Shown one piece after another: positions 33,674-44,339 of a stretch of 64,000 nt of DNA. Within the stretch, counting starts at the first letter, position 1, and each line of letters opens with the position of its first letter. The notes under the pieces are model-generated. The model did not search any database. It had not been told where the DNA came from and saw only the letters and a list, made by a program, of their open reading frames with translations. The stretch is from positions 168,268-232,267 of the forward strand of contig WHVA01000136.1 of assembly GCA_015179125.1 (NCBI GenBank), given 5' to 3'. Position numbers and translations under genes: made by a program. Origin of the DNA: Gautieria morchelliformis. Its lineage: Eukaryota > Basidiomycota > Agaricomycetes > Gomphales > Gomphaceae.

Positions 33674-33862
33674 ATGAGTACAGGGAGGGTGCCACGGATG
33701 CCAGTGGGTGAACAGTTTGCTATCGCACTGTTTCGGTTTGGGTGCTTCAGTAATAGTGCATTGATAGAATCTGTTGCCCAATGGGAAGGGGTTGCTGCCG
33801 GACTTGTTACCAAGTGCACATACTGTGTTATGACAACTTTTGCAGGCTTAGGCAATCCCTGA
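33674..33862 (+). mobile_element. PIF/Harbinger-like transposase fragment
   Basis: The frame reads 'MPVGEQFAIALFRFGCFSN', 'LIESVAQWEGVAAGLV', 'CTYCVMTTF'. This resembles the helix-turn-helix part that precedes the DDE nuclease in fungal HARBI1-like transposases (P-V-E-x-Q-L-A-x-x-L-x-R-x-G, then a Ser/Val-Ala-x-W-x-G-V-S-x-G-T stretch). The DDE domain is absent, and a 62-codon relic remains. Confidence 0.6.
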
Positions 33863-33914
33863 TTGTTTCACTCCATATCTCCCTTTGTTCCATTTACACA
33901 CCATATTCTCTTCC

Positions 33915-34030
33915 CCAGGCTTGATGAAGCCCTCTGGCTGATGCATATATATGGTGTCCTCAAGCTTCCTGTTGAGGTACACACCTTTCACATCTATGTA
34001 TATGCCTCAGCTCCAGATCATACTTGCATG
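33915..34030 (-). mobile_element. Ty1/copia reverse-transcriptase relic
   Basis: Minus-strand frames read 'KYDLELRHI' and, after a one-base shift, 'DVKGVYLNRKLEDTIYMHQP' plus 'EGFIKP'. This is the copia RT block 'D-V-x-x-A-Y-L-N-x-x-L-x-E-x-I-Y-M-x-Q-P'. Frameshifted and isolated. Confidence 0.7.
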
Positions 34031-34281
34031 TGAGTGCAAGAATGGGTTGAACTGAGGTGAGTCTGATGGTGGGGGAATATGTTTCTTGGAATCAACTCAT
34101 GGGATCTGTGAGTAGCCCTGTGTGATGACTTGGTGATTCGATTTTATCAACTTCCCCCAGGTTATCTCTGTTTAGTCAAGAAATCCATCTACTCCCCATG
34201 ATATTTGTGTCCGCTGGTCTCTCCACCAGTTTCCACATGTGATATCCCATCAAGGTGTCATATTCATCTTGGCAAGTCAAG

Positions 34282-34900
34282 ATTGGATTTTTGGGTGTTT
34301 AGTCTCATGTGCCAGCAAATCATGGAGACGTGAACACAGTGAATCCCTGAATGCCTTGTGCGGTGGAGGGTGTAGTTCAGTGAAGACCACTGATTCAGCT
34401 GAACCAGTAAAGATTACAAGGTATAGGGTAATGCAAGTAAGGCCCCTAATCTACAGTTGAAGTGAATAGCTCACATTGCTCAACAATGTAACATGTGAGG
34501 CTCCATGGAAAGTAACAATGTAACATGTGAGGCTCCATGGAAAGTCTGTTTGGGGATGAACAATCCTTCCATCGGCGAAGGCTCTCCTTTGGAGACCTTT
34601 GCCAACAGGATGGTGAAGGCCAGAAGGGTGAAGTGGTGGAAATGAGAGGTGAAGACTCATGTGTGAAGTCCTAGTCCTTTCTCAGAGGTAGCGGTCTAGA
34701 AGGGGAGGTTCAGGATGATGATATGACATGGAAAGGTAGTGCACAAGGTAGATATGATAATTGAACTAGGGAATATACATGCAAATACAAGCTACATATA
34801 CCAAAGTTATGTACACTATTAGCAAATGGGACGGAGGCTGTGAGGGATTGGGATAATACATGGGGTACACAGCTGAGATAAAAACCCACCAAGTCCAGGT
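34282..34900 (+). repeat. Repeat family A, copy 1
   Basis: Begins 'gtcaagattggattttt' and carries 'ctcctttggag' near 34584. It aligns along its length with 36559-37105 and 40507-41055. It holds a tandem duplication of about 38 bp ('aacaatgtaacatgtgaggc', at about 34480-34545). Probably a decayed LTR. Confidence 0.7.
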
Positions 34901-35104
34901 TTGGCCATCGGAATGGTGCAGGTGACCTGTGGACCTGCTGGAGTATCCTGGGCCAGGTCACATGACCTGTCTGGATGCTGCCACTTCCCTCCACCCCCAC
35001 AGGCTGGCTACCACCATGGCATGCAACACTGCTGGCTGCTCCCACACACCCACCACCTCCTCATCCACCACCAACACACATGGTCCTTGTGCACAGGTGC
35101 AGCA
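34901..35104. other. Unclassified sequence between repeats
   Basis: Contains a short 'aggtcacatgacct' palindrome near 34953 and C/A-rich text. No coding feature. Confidence 0.35.
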
Positions 35105-35245
35105 GCGCTCAGAACAGGAGACAATGCAAGGGAATTCACGTATCGAAGTTGATTATCTGATTGCAGAAATGGAGAGCATACATGAGCGGGTTTTATACAA
35201 AGAGCTGGGTCAACAAGTAATGGGGTGGGACTAAGCAAATCTGAG
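35105..35245 (-). mobile_element. Gypsy-type LTR fragment (family C), minus orientation
   Basis: The reverse complement gives 'gtataaaacccgctcatgta' followed by 'ctgcaatcagataatcaac', matching the plus-strand copy at 35845-35960 and the minus copy at 60300-60420. It contains the LTR TATA box on the minus strand. Confidence 0.7.
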
Positions 35246-35285
35246 GAAAGCAGAAGTAACTATGATAAACAAAGTCACCACAGCA

Positions 35286-35410
35286 CGTGCCTCCTTGTGT
35301 GCACACATGCCATACCATGCAAACACACACATTGCCCCACTCCCATGCCATTGTGGCTGCTGCATGGGAGTTGAGTGGGGCAGGCAAGTGTGCACAAGGA
35401 GGCATGAGCA
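35286..35410. repeat. Imperfect palindrome with two nested arm pairs
   Basis: The outer arms 'cctccttgtgtgcacac' and 'gtgtgcacaaggagg' and the inner arms 'ccccactcccatgc' and 'gcatgggagttgagtgggg' are reverse complements centred near 35355. It could extrude as a cruciform. It lies between two inverted LTR pieces. Confidence 0.75.
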
Positions 35411-35509
35411 GTGGTGGCTGCTGGGTCTGCGCATGAGAGCACATGTTGGGGATGAGGAGAACGGGGACAGTGGGTGGTGGACAGATGGGAGTGTGACGAG
35501 GTGTGTGGG

Positions 35510-36235
35510 TGCAGCATGCATGTGTATTGTTATGACCAAGCTGCCTAACCATCTCTGCCACCTCCAGAACACTTTCCACACCACCTCCGACTCTATTTGG
35601 CAGCCGCTGCATCCCCTGACCTCAACCCTTTGTTCTTCAACACCCCTGACCAGTCTATTCATCAGCCCCCATACTCAACCCTTAGCACAGGTTTTCCGTT
35701 TGTTCCGCTGTCTATTAGACTTATGCACCACTTGCTCTTTTGCCCATTGTTCTTGACTCTACCCTGCACCCCCTTGTAGTCCCCTTGTTCTGAATTAGAT
35801 ACTTTCTCTGCTTATCATTCTTACTTCTGCTTTCCATGGGTTTGCTTAGTACTGCCCCATTACTTGTTGTCTCAGCTCTTTGTATAAAACCCCCTCATGT
35901 ATGCCCTCTGTACTGCAATCAGATAATCGACTTTGATACGTGAATCTCCTTGCATTTCCTCCTGTTCTTAGCACAGCGAGTCTTGCAAGTACTCTGCTTC
36001 TCTGTTTCTTACGATACTGTCTTCTGCCTCTTCTGACCTCCATTCTCTGACCTCCCGACTCTCGACACTCTAGCCAAGATCAACTTCCGAATCTTCTCGA
36101 CCTCTGCCTCATCCATTCTCTGAAACTCAAGTCTGAAATACCTAAGATAGTGGCCATCCAAACTCAGCTACCCTTAAGCGCCCATTCTGGCTGCCTTGGT
36201 AGGCTGCCTACTGCTTTGTGCACTTGGACAAATAA
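35510..36235 (+). mobile_element. Gypsy-type LTR (family C), plus orientation
   Basis: Contains 'tgcacccccttgtagtcccc' and a TATA box 'tgtataaaaccccc' at about 35881. It is followed by 'ctgcaatcagataatcgac' and 'gttcttagcacagcgagtct', all shared with the minus-strand copy at 60130-60880. No internal domain follows, so it is probably a solo or truncated LTR. Its left border is not certain. Confidence 0.65.
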
Positions 36236-36558
36236 ATAAATCAGTAACCATAGAATCATTTCTAGCATACATACAAAGAACTTGGTGGTTTTATTTAACT
36301 AAAATACATGACCATTGTCACACAGAAGAGAAAAACTTTTTTTATTCTTGAAACCGTCTTTAAATGTTGTTTTAGACCCATAGAATGGGTTGACCATTTC
36401 TGACCTGACAGATATTGGCTGCCTGGAAGTTCCCGGCAGAGTTTATAAAGTTGCGTGTGGGGTCCTTGTGGGTGTTTTATGTAATATATTTACATAATTT
36501 GCATGGCACCGGTACCCGGCAGTCTAACCCCCACTGAGTTTCAACCCAACCATGGGTC

Positions 36559-37105
36559 CTGTCAAGATTGGATTTTGGGCGTTAATATCGCGTGTTAGTG
36601 GTGAATGCCCGAATAGCATGTGCGATCTAGCGAATCGCCCAGCGAACAGTACCGAAGAGGTAAGGGTTAAGAAGTAAGAGGGTTACTCGAAAGGAATTCG
36701 CCCTGATCTACAGTCATAGTGAAATGGCCCATGGCACTTGACAATGTAATGTGCAAGGTGTCACGGAAAGGTTGTCTAAGTAGCGACAATCCTTTCGCCG
36801 GCAAAGGCACTCCTTCGGAGCCCTTCGTTGACAGCACAGAAAATAACTCGAAGGCTAAGGTAACGAAGATGAAGTATGAGAACTCACCAGTGATGCCTAA
36901 GTCCTCTTCTGGTCGAAGATAGAAATCTACAGGAGAAGGCTCAAGACAATGATCACAGTGAGGTCAAGTTTGCACAAGATGGACATATGATAATTAAACT
37001 GGAGAATATACATGCGAATGTAGACTACTTATATCGAATGCTCATATGGTGCTAGCGAATAGGAAAGAGGCCGTCTGGAGTCAGGATTGGATAGGGGTGC
37101 GCGGT
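36559..37105 (+). repeat. Repeat family A, copy 2
   Basis: Full-length-looking copy from 'gtcaagattggattttgggc' to 'ataggggtgcgcgg'. Contains 'gttgtctaagtagcgacaat' and 'gtcgaagatagaaatctaca'. About 550 bp, noncoding. Immediately followed by family B copy 1. Confidence 0.75.
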
Positions 37106-38052
37106 TGTTTTGGAACCCTTCAAGACTTTGGTGTTAGAGCTAATGTCTTGGTCTATCAGAACGTGTCGTATACGAAACTGCAAGAATATTAGACACTACT
37201 GGCATAATGAATAACAGACTATTAGTTTGTAGGTTCGAGGATGACTATCGGGGTCCAAGTATTCCAAAAAAGAGAGGAATGGCTTTCGCAGGAGAGTTTG
37301 TAAGTGGGCTGACCCGATTAACGTCAACGCACTGCAATAAACGAGTGACTGGTTTTTGGGTAGTGACTTGTGAAAGTCTCTGAACAGGAAAATCGACTGA
37401 TCAGATCGTCTCGGGTATTGGAGTGCTAATTGGCAAGAAAATCGATTGACAACCTCACTCTGCAGAATTTCACCTAGAGGGTTAGTCTGGGTGGCTAAGT
37501 AGAAAAGCAACTACTTAACTGAGAATTAATACACTAAGCAAGTGTAATAACCCTAGCTGGGGTCAGCAGCCTGGTAGGCTGTGCAAGCTTGGCAAGTCAC
37601 GCAAGGTGCATTGGATAGAAGATGGTAGATTGGCTGATGAAAAGGCAGGCAAAAGGGCCTCCTTTTATATTGTAATGTACATGAGCTTAGTAAGCAGGTA
37701 CAACCTTCTATCTATTAATGGAATGGGGGGAGCAGCTTGTGGAAGCTGGAAGAAAGTATAGGAAGGTTCTGGGTGGTTCCAGATGACTCACAGTGTTTCC
37801 TACCAATCACAGCTTGATTTGTCAGGAATGACTCACTGATCAGAGTCATGTGACTTGGCACAGCTTGGTTGAGTTATGTACTCCTGACTCTCCAAGATGT
37901 GCCTGGTTTGGTTGAGTCACTGAGGCTGTACCTTCAGTTATGACTTTGGCACTCAGAGGCTTAGTAAGCAAACCTGAGCCAATTAGTGCTCTGTAGCCAC
38001 AATAACCAAGGGCACTGCTTAGCACTGCCTTGAACAGCCTGATACAGCCTTG
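37106..38052 (-). repeat. Repeat family B, copy 1 (LTR-like)
   Basis: On the plus strand it starts 'tgttttggaacccttcaaga' and runs past 'aagtgtaataaccctagctg' and 'ggcctccttttatattgta'. Read on the minus strand it would end '...ttccaaaaca' and carry a TATA box 'caatataaaagg', so an LTR in minus orientation is likely. Other copies are at 41919 and 57144. Confidence 0.7.
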
Positions 38053-38489
38053 TTGTCATGACCGACCAAGATCCCCACTGTTTGGTTCAGCCAAACAGGC
38101 TGCATAGATGCTATGGCTGCATATAGCAACAGATGGAGGCTCAGCTGGAATTACTGGGGGAGCCATCCTGCCGGACTTGTGGGCGCTTGAGTGACCGTCC
38201 GAAATTAAGGTACCGCCGAGGTGGCTGGCGGAGTTTGAAATGGAAAGTCCGTGACAGAGTTGTGGGTGCAAATGGACACACAACTCTGCAATAGCAGAAA
38301 TAAGGCAGTTTGGGCCAAATAAATTGCGGAAAAATATGGAAAAATGGGGGAACGATGGAGGGATGTTTGAAATACTCCCACAATTTCTTATAGCTTCGTG
38401 TATATGCTATAACTTGTGAAAAAGCGGAAATACACCAGTATGAGCCCTTTGTAGCTGGTTGAACAGCTGATTCCCCAACAGCGGCCAGG
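38053..38489 (-). repeat. LTR-like sequence with TGTCATGACC end
   Basis: Starts 'tgtcatgaccgaccaagatc'. It contains 'gagttgtgggtgcaaatgga' and 'caactctgcaatagcagaa', which resemble 58740-58820. No coding. Confidence 0.5.
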
Positions 38490-39432
38490 ATACATAATAG
38501 ATGAAATAGACATACAATAGAATGGAAGAGGGGTGCGAACATGAAACGATGGAGAGGAAAGAGGGCGAAGGCCCCTATGTACGAAAACACGCCTTGGGAC
38601 CTGCATATACACCACCCTGCACGGACTCTTTGTCTGCTGGGTTGGTCCCACATGACCTACGGGTAGGATGCCCCACGAATGCATTCTGGCCATAGGAACA
38701 CCCAAAGGGGGTTGAGTTGAGAAGATGATGGGACCAGTGATGAACCATCAACCCGGGTAAAGGATGTCGATCGTGTTTGATGGCGTGCCTGCTGGCGAAT
38801 GATGCAAGTAGCGAATGGTCATATGGCAAATGTGGCGAATAGCGAATGGAGCGAGGAGTGAATGGAGCGAAGACGAGCGAACATGGAAGAGTGGTGAAAG
38901 GGACAACAGGGATAGCTGGGTACAAGAAATAAATGAGTCATGACAGCCTGCACCTCCTTGAAATTCATGATAGGACCAGTGATGAACCATCAATCCAGGT
39001 AAAGGATGTTGATCCTTTTTGATGGCATGGCTACTGGCAAATGATGCAAGTAGCGAATGGCCATTTGGCGAATGTGGCGAATAGTAAATGGGGCAAGGAG
39101 TGAATGGAGCGAAGCCGAGCAAACATGGAAGAGTGGTGAAAGGGAAAACAGGGATAGCTTGATACAAGAAATAAATGAGTCATGACAGCCTGCACCTCCT
39201 TGTAATTCATGATAGGACCAGTGATGAACCATCAATCCAGGTAAAGGATGTCGATCGTGTTTGATGGCATGGCTACTGGTGAATGATGCAAGTAGCAAAT
39301 GGTCATTTGGTGAATGTGGTGAATAGTGAATCGAGCAAGGAGTGAATGGAGCGAAGCCGAGCGAACATGGAAGAGTGGTGAAAGGGAAAACAGGGATAGC
39401 TTGATACAAGAAATGAATGGGTCATGACAACT
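38490..39432 (-). repeat. Repeat family D, copy 1, with a 242-bp tandem triplication
   Basis: Units starting 'gaccagtgatgaaccatcaa' recur at about 38730, 38972 and 39214, spaced 242 bp. Each ends with '...aatgagtcatgacagcctgc' or a variant. The plus-strand 'gggtcatgaca' ends read 'TGTCATGACCC' on the minus strand, as for an LTR start. A single-unit copy is at 41060-41905. Confidence 0.85.
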
Positions 39433-40195
39433 GTGTAGTGAAAACTTCAGCGAAGCTAATTCGTCCTGCCCTGCAGTGGTACAAGTCCCATTGAGTCCAA
39501 CCTGCACGGAGGCTGCAACTGACACTATCTGAATGCATCCTGAGCATGTGGGTCTGTCATGGAGTGGGAGTTTAACAGATGATGGGTCCTATGATGGATG
39601 AGGGCCCCAACACCTGGCGTCCTGGCAGGAATGATGCGAATAGCAGATGCGAAAGCAGTATGGCGGCGAATATTTTGGCAAGATATTCGCTGGTTCGGGA
39701 AGCCGTTCGCTGGTTGAGGAGGTCATTCGCTGTGTGTTGAGGGATGATTCACACAATAAACAAATCATGACAGGTCCCCAGCGGTCTCTACCCAGCACTG
39801 TACCCAACCCAGGCTTATCCCAGTGGGAAAGCATGGGTCTAGACCCCTAGTTACACTTAAATACCTAAACCCCAAATCTGAACTACCAATTTTGGCCTGG
39901 ATGGCTGCTATCTTAGGACGATAGTTCATCAGAGGTGCAACACATAAGTTGAAGCTGCTGTCCTTTCCAGATCTGTTCTTCAGGATTTCTGATATGTAAC
40001 ATGTGTGGTGCCTGACTGACAGGTGTGGCAGCAGCAGTGGGAGTGCAGAAGCATGCGTAGAGCTTGAGTGTGTCAGAGGGGGAAGTGCGGTGGGAAATGG
40101 GTTGCTACTGGTGAAGCAGAAGTGGCTGTTAGCAGCACAGTGGGGGTTGTTGTGGCTGCAGGTGGGGCATGCTTGGGACTGTACTGGCAGGCGGT
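39433..40195. other. Decayed transposon sequence, unclassified
   Basis: A long minus-strand frame (39765-40436) is open but Ser/His/Pro/Cys-rich with no domain, as expected from repeat-derived sequence. The segment 'gcgaatattttggcaagatattcgctggttcgggaagccgttcgctgg' region (39665-39735) repeats the word 'ttcgctgg'. Confidence 0.4.
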
Positions 40196-40392
40196 TTATG
40201 GTTCCTGTGCACCATAAGTGAAGGCAGGGGATGGTGCATGTGCACTGTGAGCCAGGAGGTGACGGATGGTGCATGTGTGCCATGAGCTGGGAGGTGACCG
40301 ATGGTGCATGTACATCATGAGCCAGAGGCGACAGACAGTGCATGTGCACTATGAGCTGAGAGTTAACCTGTGGTGCCTGTGTACCATATTCC
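40196..40392 (+). repeat. Minisatellite of 35-bp units
   Basis: The word 'atggtgcatgtgcac' and variants recur at 40231, 40266, 40301 and 40335, with weaker outer units at about 40196 and 40369. It is embedded in decayed retroelement sequence. Confidence 0.8.
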
Positions 40393-40506
40393 CCAGCATG
40401 GAGGCATAGGAATTGGCATATGAATTGAACAGGCATGTATTTTACAACAGGTTATACATGTAATTTAAAACAGCCGGTGTCTGACTGCTATCTGAGGAGC
40501 CAGGTG

Positions 40507-41055
40507 TCAAGATTGGTTTTTAGGTGTTAATATTGTGTATTAGTGAACACAGCGAATGCCCGAATAACTTGTGCAAAGAGGTATGCCATTCGGCGAATAG
40601 AGTGAACCAATAAATGTTCAGAAGATAAGAGGGCTACCCGATCGGGGTTTGCCCTATCTACAGTCGTAGCGAAATATCCCATGGCACTTGACGATGTAAC
40701 ATGCAAGGTGTCACAGAAAGGTTGTTTAAGTAGCAACAATCCTTTTGCCGGCGAAGGCGCTCCTTTGGAGCCCTTCGCTGACAGCACAGATAATAGTTCG
40801 GAGGTTAAGGTAACGAAGATGAAGTATGAAAACTCACCAGTGATGCCTAAGCCTTCCTCTGGTCGAAGATAGAAATCTACAGGAGAGGGCTCAAGACGAT
40901 AGTCACAGTGAGGTCAAGTTTTGCACAAGATGGATGTATGATAATTGAACTGGAGAATATACATGCGAATGTAGACTACTTATATCGAATGCTCATATGA
41001 TGCTAGCAAATAGGAAAGAGGCTGTCTGGAGTCAAGGTTGGATAGGGGTGCGCAG
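40507..41055 (+). repeat. Repeat family A, copy 3
   Basis: From 'gtcaagattggtttttaggt' to 'ataggggtgcgcag'; aligns with 36559-37105 over the full length. Directly followed by family D copy 2, whereas copy 2 of A is followed by B. Confidence 0.75.
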
Positions 41056-41059
41056 TCAT

Positions 41060-41905
41060 GATACAAATAGATGAAACACAGATACAATAGAATGAAAGGG
41101 GAGTGCGAACATGAAATGACAGGAAGGAAAGGGGACGAAGGAGTTTATGTACGAAAACACGCCATATATGCCACCCTGCACGGACTCTTTGTCTGCTGGG
41201 TTGATCCCACATGACATACGGGTAGGATGTCCCGCGAATGCATTCCGGCCATATGAACACCTAAAGGGGTTGGGTCGGGAAGATGATGGGGCCAGCACTA
41301 GGTGCAAGTCACTGTTGGTTTCCATAACCTATGACAACAAATAGTGAAAAGAGAGGAAATCTTGTAATAATTTGAAACTATGGTAAATAGTGAAGAATAC
41401 TTTCTTTTTGTTTACAATTTAAAACATCAATAAAATCTGAATAAACACAGGTGAACATTTATAAGAAATAAATTGTGACAAAATAAATCCTATTCACTGC
41501 ATAAGATGCAAGAAATTATTAGTTGCCTTTGTTCAGATTTTCTTGATGTTTTAAATTGTAAACAAAAAGAAAGTATTCTTCACCATTTGTCATAGTTTCA
41601 AATTATTACAAGATTTCCTCTCTTTTCACTATTTGTTGCCATAGGTTATGGTAAACAAACAGTCCCTTGCACCTAGTGCAGTGATGAACCATCACGCCGG
41701 GTAGAGGATGTTGATCGTGTTTGATGGTGTGCCTGTTGGCGAATGATACGAGCAGCGAATGGTCATTTGGTGAATGGGACGAAGAACGAATGGAGTGAAC
41801 ATAGAGGAGGAGTGGTCGAAGGGTAGGGCAAATTCAGGCGAAGATGCAGGGGGAGTGATGAGGGGGAACGTAGAGACAGTGAGGTAAGGGAAATAGACGG
41901 GTCAT
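41060..41905 (-). repeat. Repeat family D, copy 2, split by a foldback element
   Basis: Segments 41060-41295 and 41679-41905 match 38510-38732 and 38733-38965. The split is exactly at the insertion of the 383-bp element. Ends 'gacgggtcatgacacc'. Confidence 0.85.
41296..41678. mobile_element. Foldback MITE with CACTA ends, 3-bp TSD
   Basis: The ends are 'CACTAGGTGCAAG' and 'CTTGCACCTAGTG'. The terminal inverted repeats extend about 140 bp each ('aacaaatagtgaaaagagag' against 'ctctcttttcactatttgtt'), leaving a short A/T-rich centre. Flanking 'cag' occurs on both sides (41293-41295 and 41679-41681). The related site at 38730 reads 'gggaccagtgatgaacc' with a single 'cag', which is the empty site. 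No ORF. CACTA-type termini and a 3-bp TSD suggest mobilisation by an EnSpm/CACTA-like transposase elsewhere. Confidence 0.88.
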
Positions 41906-41918
41906 GACACCAGGTTGC

Positions 41919-42860
41919 TGTTTTGGAACCCTTCAAGACTTTGGTGTTATTGCTAACACTTCAATCTATCAGAACATGTCGTTTAGGAGACTCAAAGAAT
42001 ATCAAACAATGCTGCAGCACAACTCCAGAAATAATTTAATATTTGTACCTTGGTTGCAATCTGTGTAAAAACTAGCCCAAGTTAATACAGCTGGAAGGCA
42101 ATGCGTTTCTTAGCAGCACTGAACAATAAACTAAAAGAATGTAGGTTCGAGGGCACTATCGGGGTCCCAGCATATTCCAAAATATGAGGGAATGTGCTTA
42201 GAAGGCGAGTTTATAAATGGACTGACCTGATAATCTACCAATGCACTGCAATTAAACAAGAGGCAAAGAATAGAATCTAAAGCGGCTTTTACAAGCAACA
42301 GGAATTGACTTGTGAAAGATATTAACCAGGAAAATCAACTGATCAACTCTCTCAGGTATTGGAGTGCGAATGGCAAGACTATCAATTGACAGACTCACTC
42401 TGTAGAATTTCACCTGGAGGATTAGTCTAGGTGGCTAAGCAGTAAAGTAACTACTTAACTGAGAATTAGACAATAAAGTAAGTGAATAACCCTAGCTGGG
42501 GTTAGCAGCTTAGTAATGGACAAGTCACATGAGTCATGTGTAGGACAGAAGCAGTAGATTGCTAGATTGGATGATGATCCTAGGGGGTCAGAATGGCCTC
42601 CTTTTATATTGTAAATTACACAGGCTTATGTAAAATGGGGAGCTTCTATCTATTAGGTGAGTAATGTCATAAGTAAATATTTGCACAGCTAAAACACACC
42701 CTTGTAACTATTATGGTGTGTTTGTGCAAGGAAATTAAGAATAGATAGCCAATCACCTTCCCTGATTTGCACTGCTCAGCATAGCCTTACACAACCCTGC
42801 ATAGCCTTGCATAGCCCTGCATAGCCCTGCACAGCCCTATGACATCAAGGGTCCTAGTTC
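41919..42860 (-). repeat. Repeat family B, copy 2
   Basis: Starts 'tgttttggaacccttcaaga'. It includes 'gaataaccctagctggggtt' and 'ggcctccttttatattgta', and ends in a run of 'catagccctg' words (42790-42835). Relative to copy 1 it has an extra segment near 42010-42110. Confidence 0.7.
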
Positions 42861-42869
42861 AGGGGCTAT

Positions 42870-43368
42870 AGCACTTTGCTTGGAGACTCAGTGTCTGTAA
42901 GGGCAACCCTAGCTGGTTGTGGAGGTCACACTACCACACAACTGACAAGGGGAAATCAGAAGTATATATAAATGAACTGAGTATACAAGAGAGGGGATTC
43001 TCACCTGACAAGGGGAAATCCGAAGAGAAAAGTCTAAGGACCCCCAATGTCAGCGAGCCTGTATTATACTATGCTCTGCAGCCAGGGATAACACTCGGCA
43101 CTTGCCATCAACCCTGCATCCCCCTGACCTCCCTGACCATTGATGCCACCTACTAGGCGAGTCGCTTGACTTCTGACACTGTTCTGAGAGTGGAAGTTGG
43201 AAAGTGGAGTGGAATTGGCAAGGCGAACAGAAGTGGTGGAAGTTCCCCCTGAAGCAGAACCATTTCCAAAAGCGGAGTTGGAAACTGAAGCGGAACTGGA
43301 AGTGGAGTCGGAAATGGAGTCGGAACTTGGCATGGTGTCGGAACTGGACAACAGGGTGTCCCCTGACA
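42870..43368 (-). mobile_element. Gypsy 3' LTR (partial)
   Basis: On the minus strand, a purine tract (43380-43369, 'GAGGGGGGGTGA') precedes 'TGTCAGGGGACACCC', the expected LTR start. The LTR then carries repeated 'TTCCGACTCC'-type words (43210-43345). The lower end is cut by family B. Confidence 0.7.
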
Positions 43369-43379
43369 TCACCCCCCCT

Positions 43380-43960
43380 CTAGCGTGCTGTGTCCTCGAA
43401 GCATGGGGCATGAGGGATTGAAAGGCCAGTGAATGGATTCAGCGAGGGGCACCAGGGTGTGTCCTATAGAACTCGTGGAGTTTGTCCAGAGTGGAGACAT
43501 CTTGCTCTGGGACCCACAAATTCTCCTCGTACCCATATCCTTCCCATTTCATGAGGAATTGGAGTCGTCCTCACATGAACTGGCTGTCCAGGATCCGTTC
43601 CACCACATAATGCTCTTCACCCTACAATTTTTGGTGGAGGTGGTGGATGAGCCTTCCAACCTGGAATGGGTCCTCAAGCGCAGGGAGTAACTTCACTATG
43701 TTGAAGATGGGGTAGAGGCGGGACATGGACATTGGAAGTCAGAGGCGGTATGTGTTCCGTCCAACCCTCTGCATCACTGTGAAGGGCCCCAGGTAGTGGT
43801 GTGCAAGCTTCGGTGAAGGGCATGTGGTGCGGATGTCACTTGTGTCTAAATACACCTTGTCTCTGACTTGGTACTCTGGGGCAGCAGAAAGACCTTGCCG
43901 CCGGAAGTTTGTCCACGGACCGGTCCCTGGACACACCCATGGACCCACTAACCCTATGAC
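43380..43960 (-). pseudogene. Gypsy Pol end: integrase C-terminus and chromodomain, stop-ridden
   Basis: One minus-strand frame reads 'SPKLAHHYLGPFTVMQRVGR', 'MSRLYPIFNIVKLLPALEDP', then a chromodomain-like 'RLQFLMKWEGYGYEENLWVP', then 'FYRTHP'. Four in-frame stops interrupt it. At least two sit where the family has Arg (CGA to TGA). It joins the PPT and LTR at 43380-43368 in the correct order for a chromoviral gypsy element. Upstream Pol is gone. Confidence 0.85.
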
Positions 43961-44339
43961 GCCCTCAAATTACCATAGTACCCACTAGGAGGCATGGTCG
44001 CCCACAGCACCCACAATGATTATGTGATGTTATATTTCCTAATATAGTATAATTAAGAGTAGCAGAAAAAACAAGTGGCGTTAGCGGGCATATGCAGGTT
44101 GACGCTGCTGTTATACCTTGTGTCCTGGAAAAGGACACACGGGTGTTGTCTGCAAGTGATCCACTGTGCCAAATCACAGCAAGATTGTACTGCGTTCGAT
44201 ACGCATGCACGGCCGAGTACGATATTCCCTCTATTGTCAAGACCTCAACGAGTAGAAACTTTAGGAAAGCATATCAAAAGGTTTGGTGTTAAGTTTCTCT
44301 CAGAGCATCATGGTAATACTGATATCATAACACTCCACA
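43961..44339. other. Junction region upstream of the Cys-rich locus
   Basis: Overlapping frames, no domain. May contain the promoter or first exon of the next gene. Confidence 0.35.

Noticed and set aside
39765-40436. 223-codon minus-strand ORF
   Set aside because: No domain; it spans a minisatellite and LTR-like sequence, so openness is due to repeat composition.
43064-43411. Ser-rich minus-strand ORF of 115 codons
   Set aside because: It reads through the gypsy PPT into the LTR; the Ser repeats come from 'TTCCGACTCC' words, not from a protein gene.
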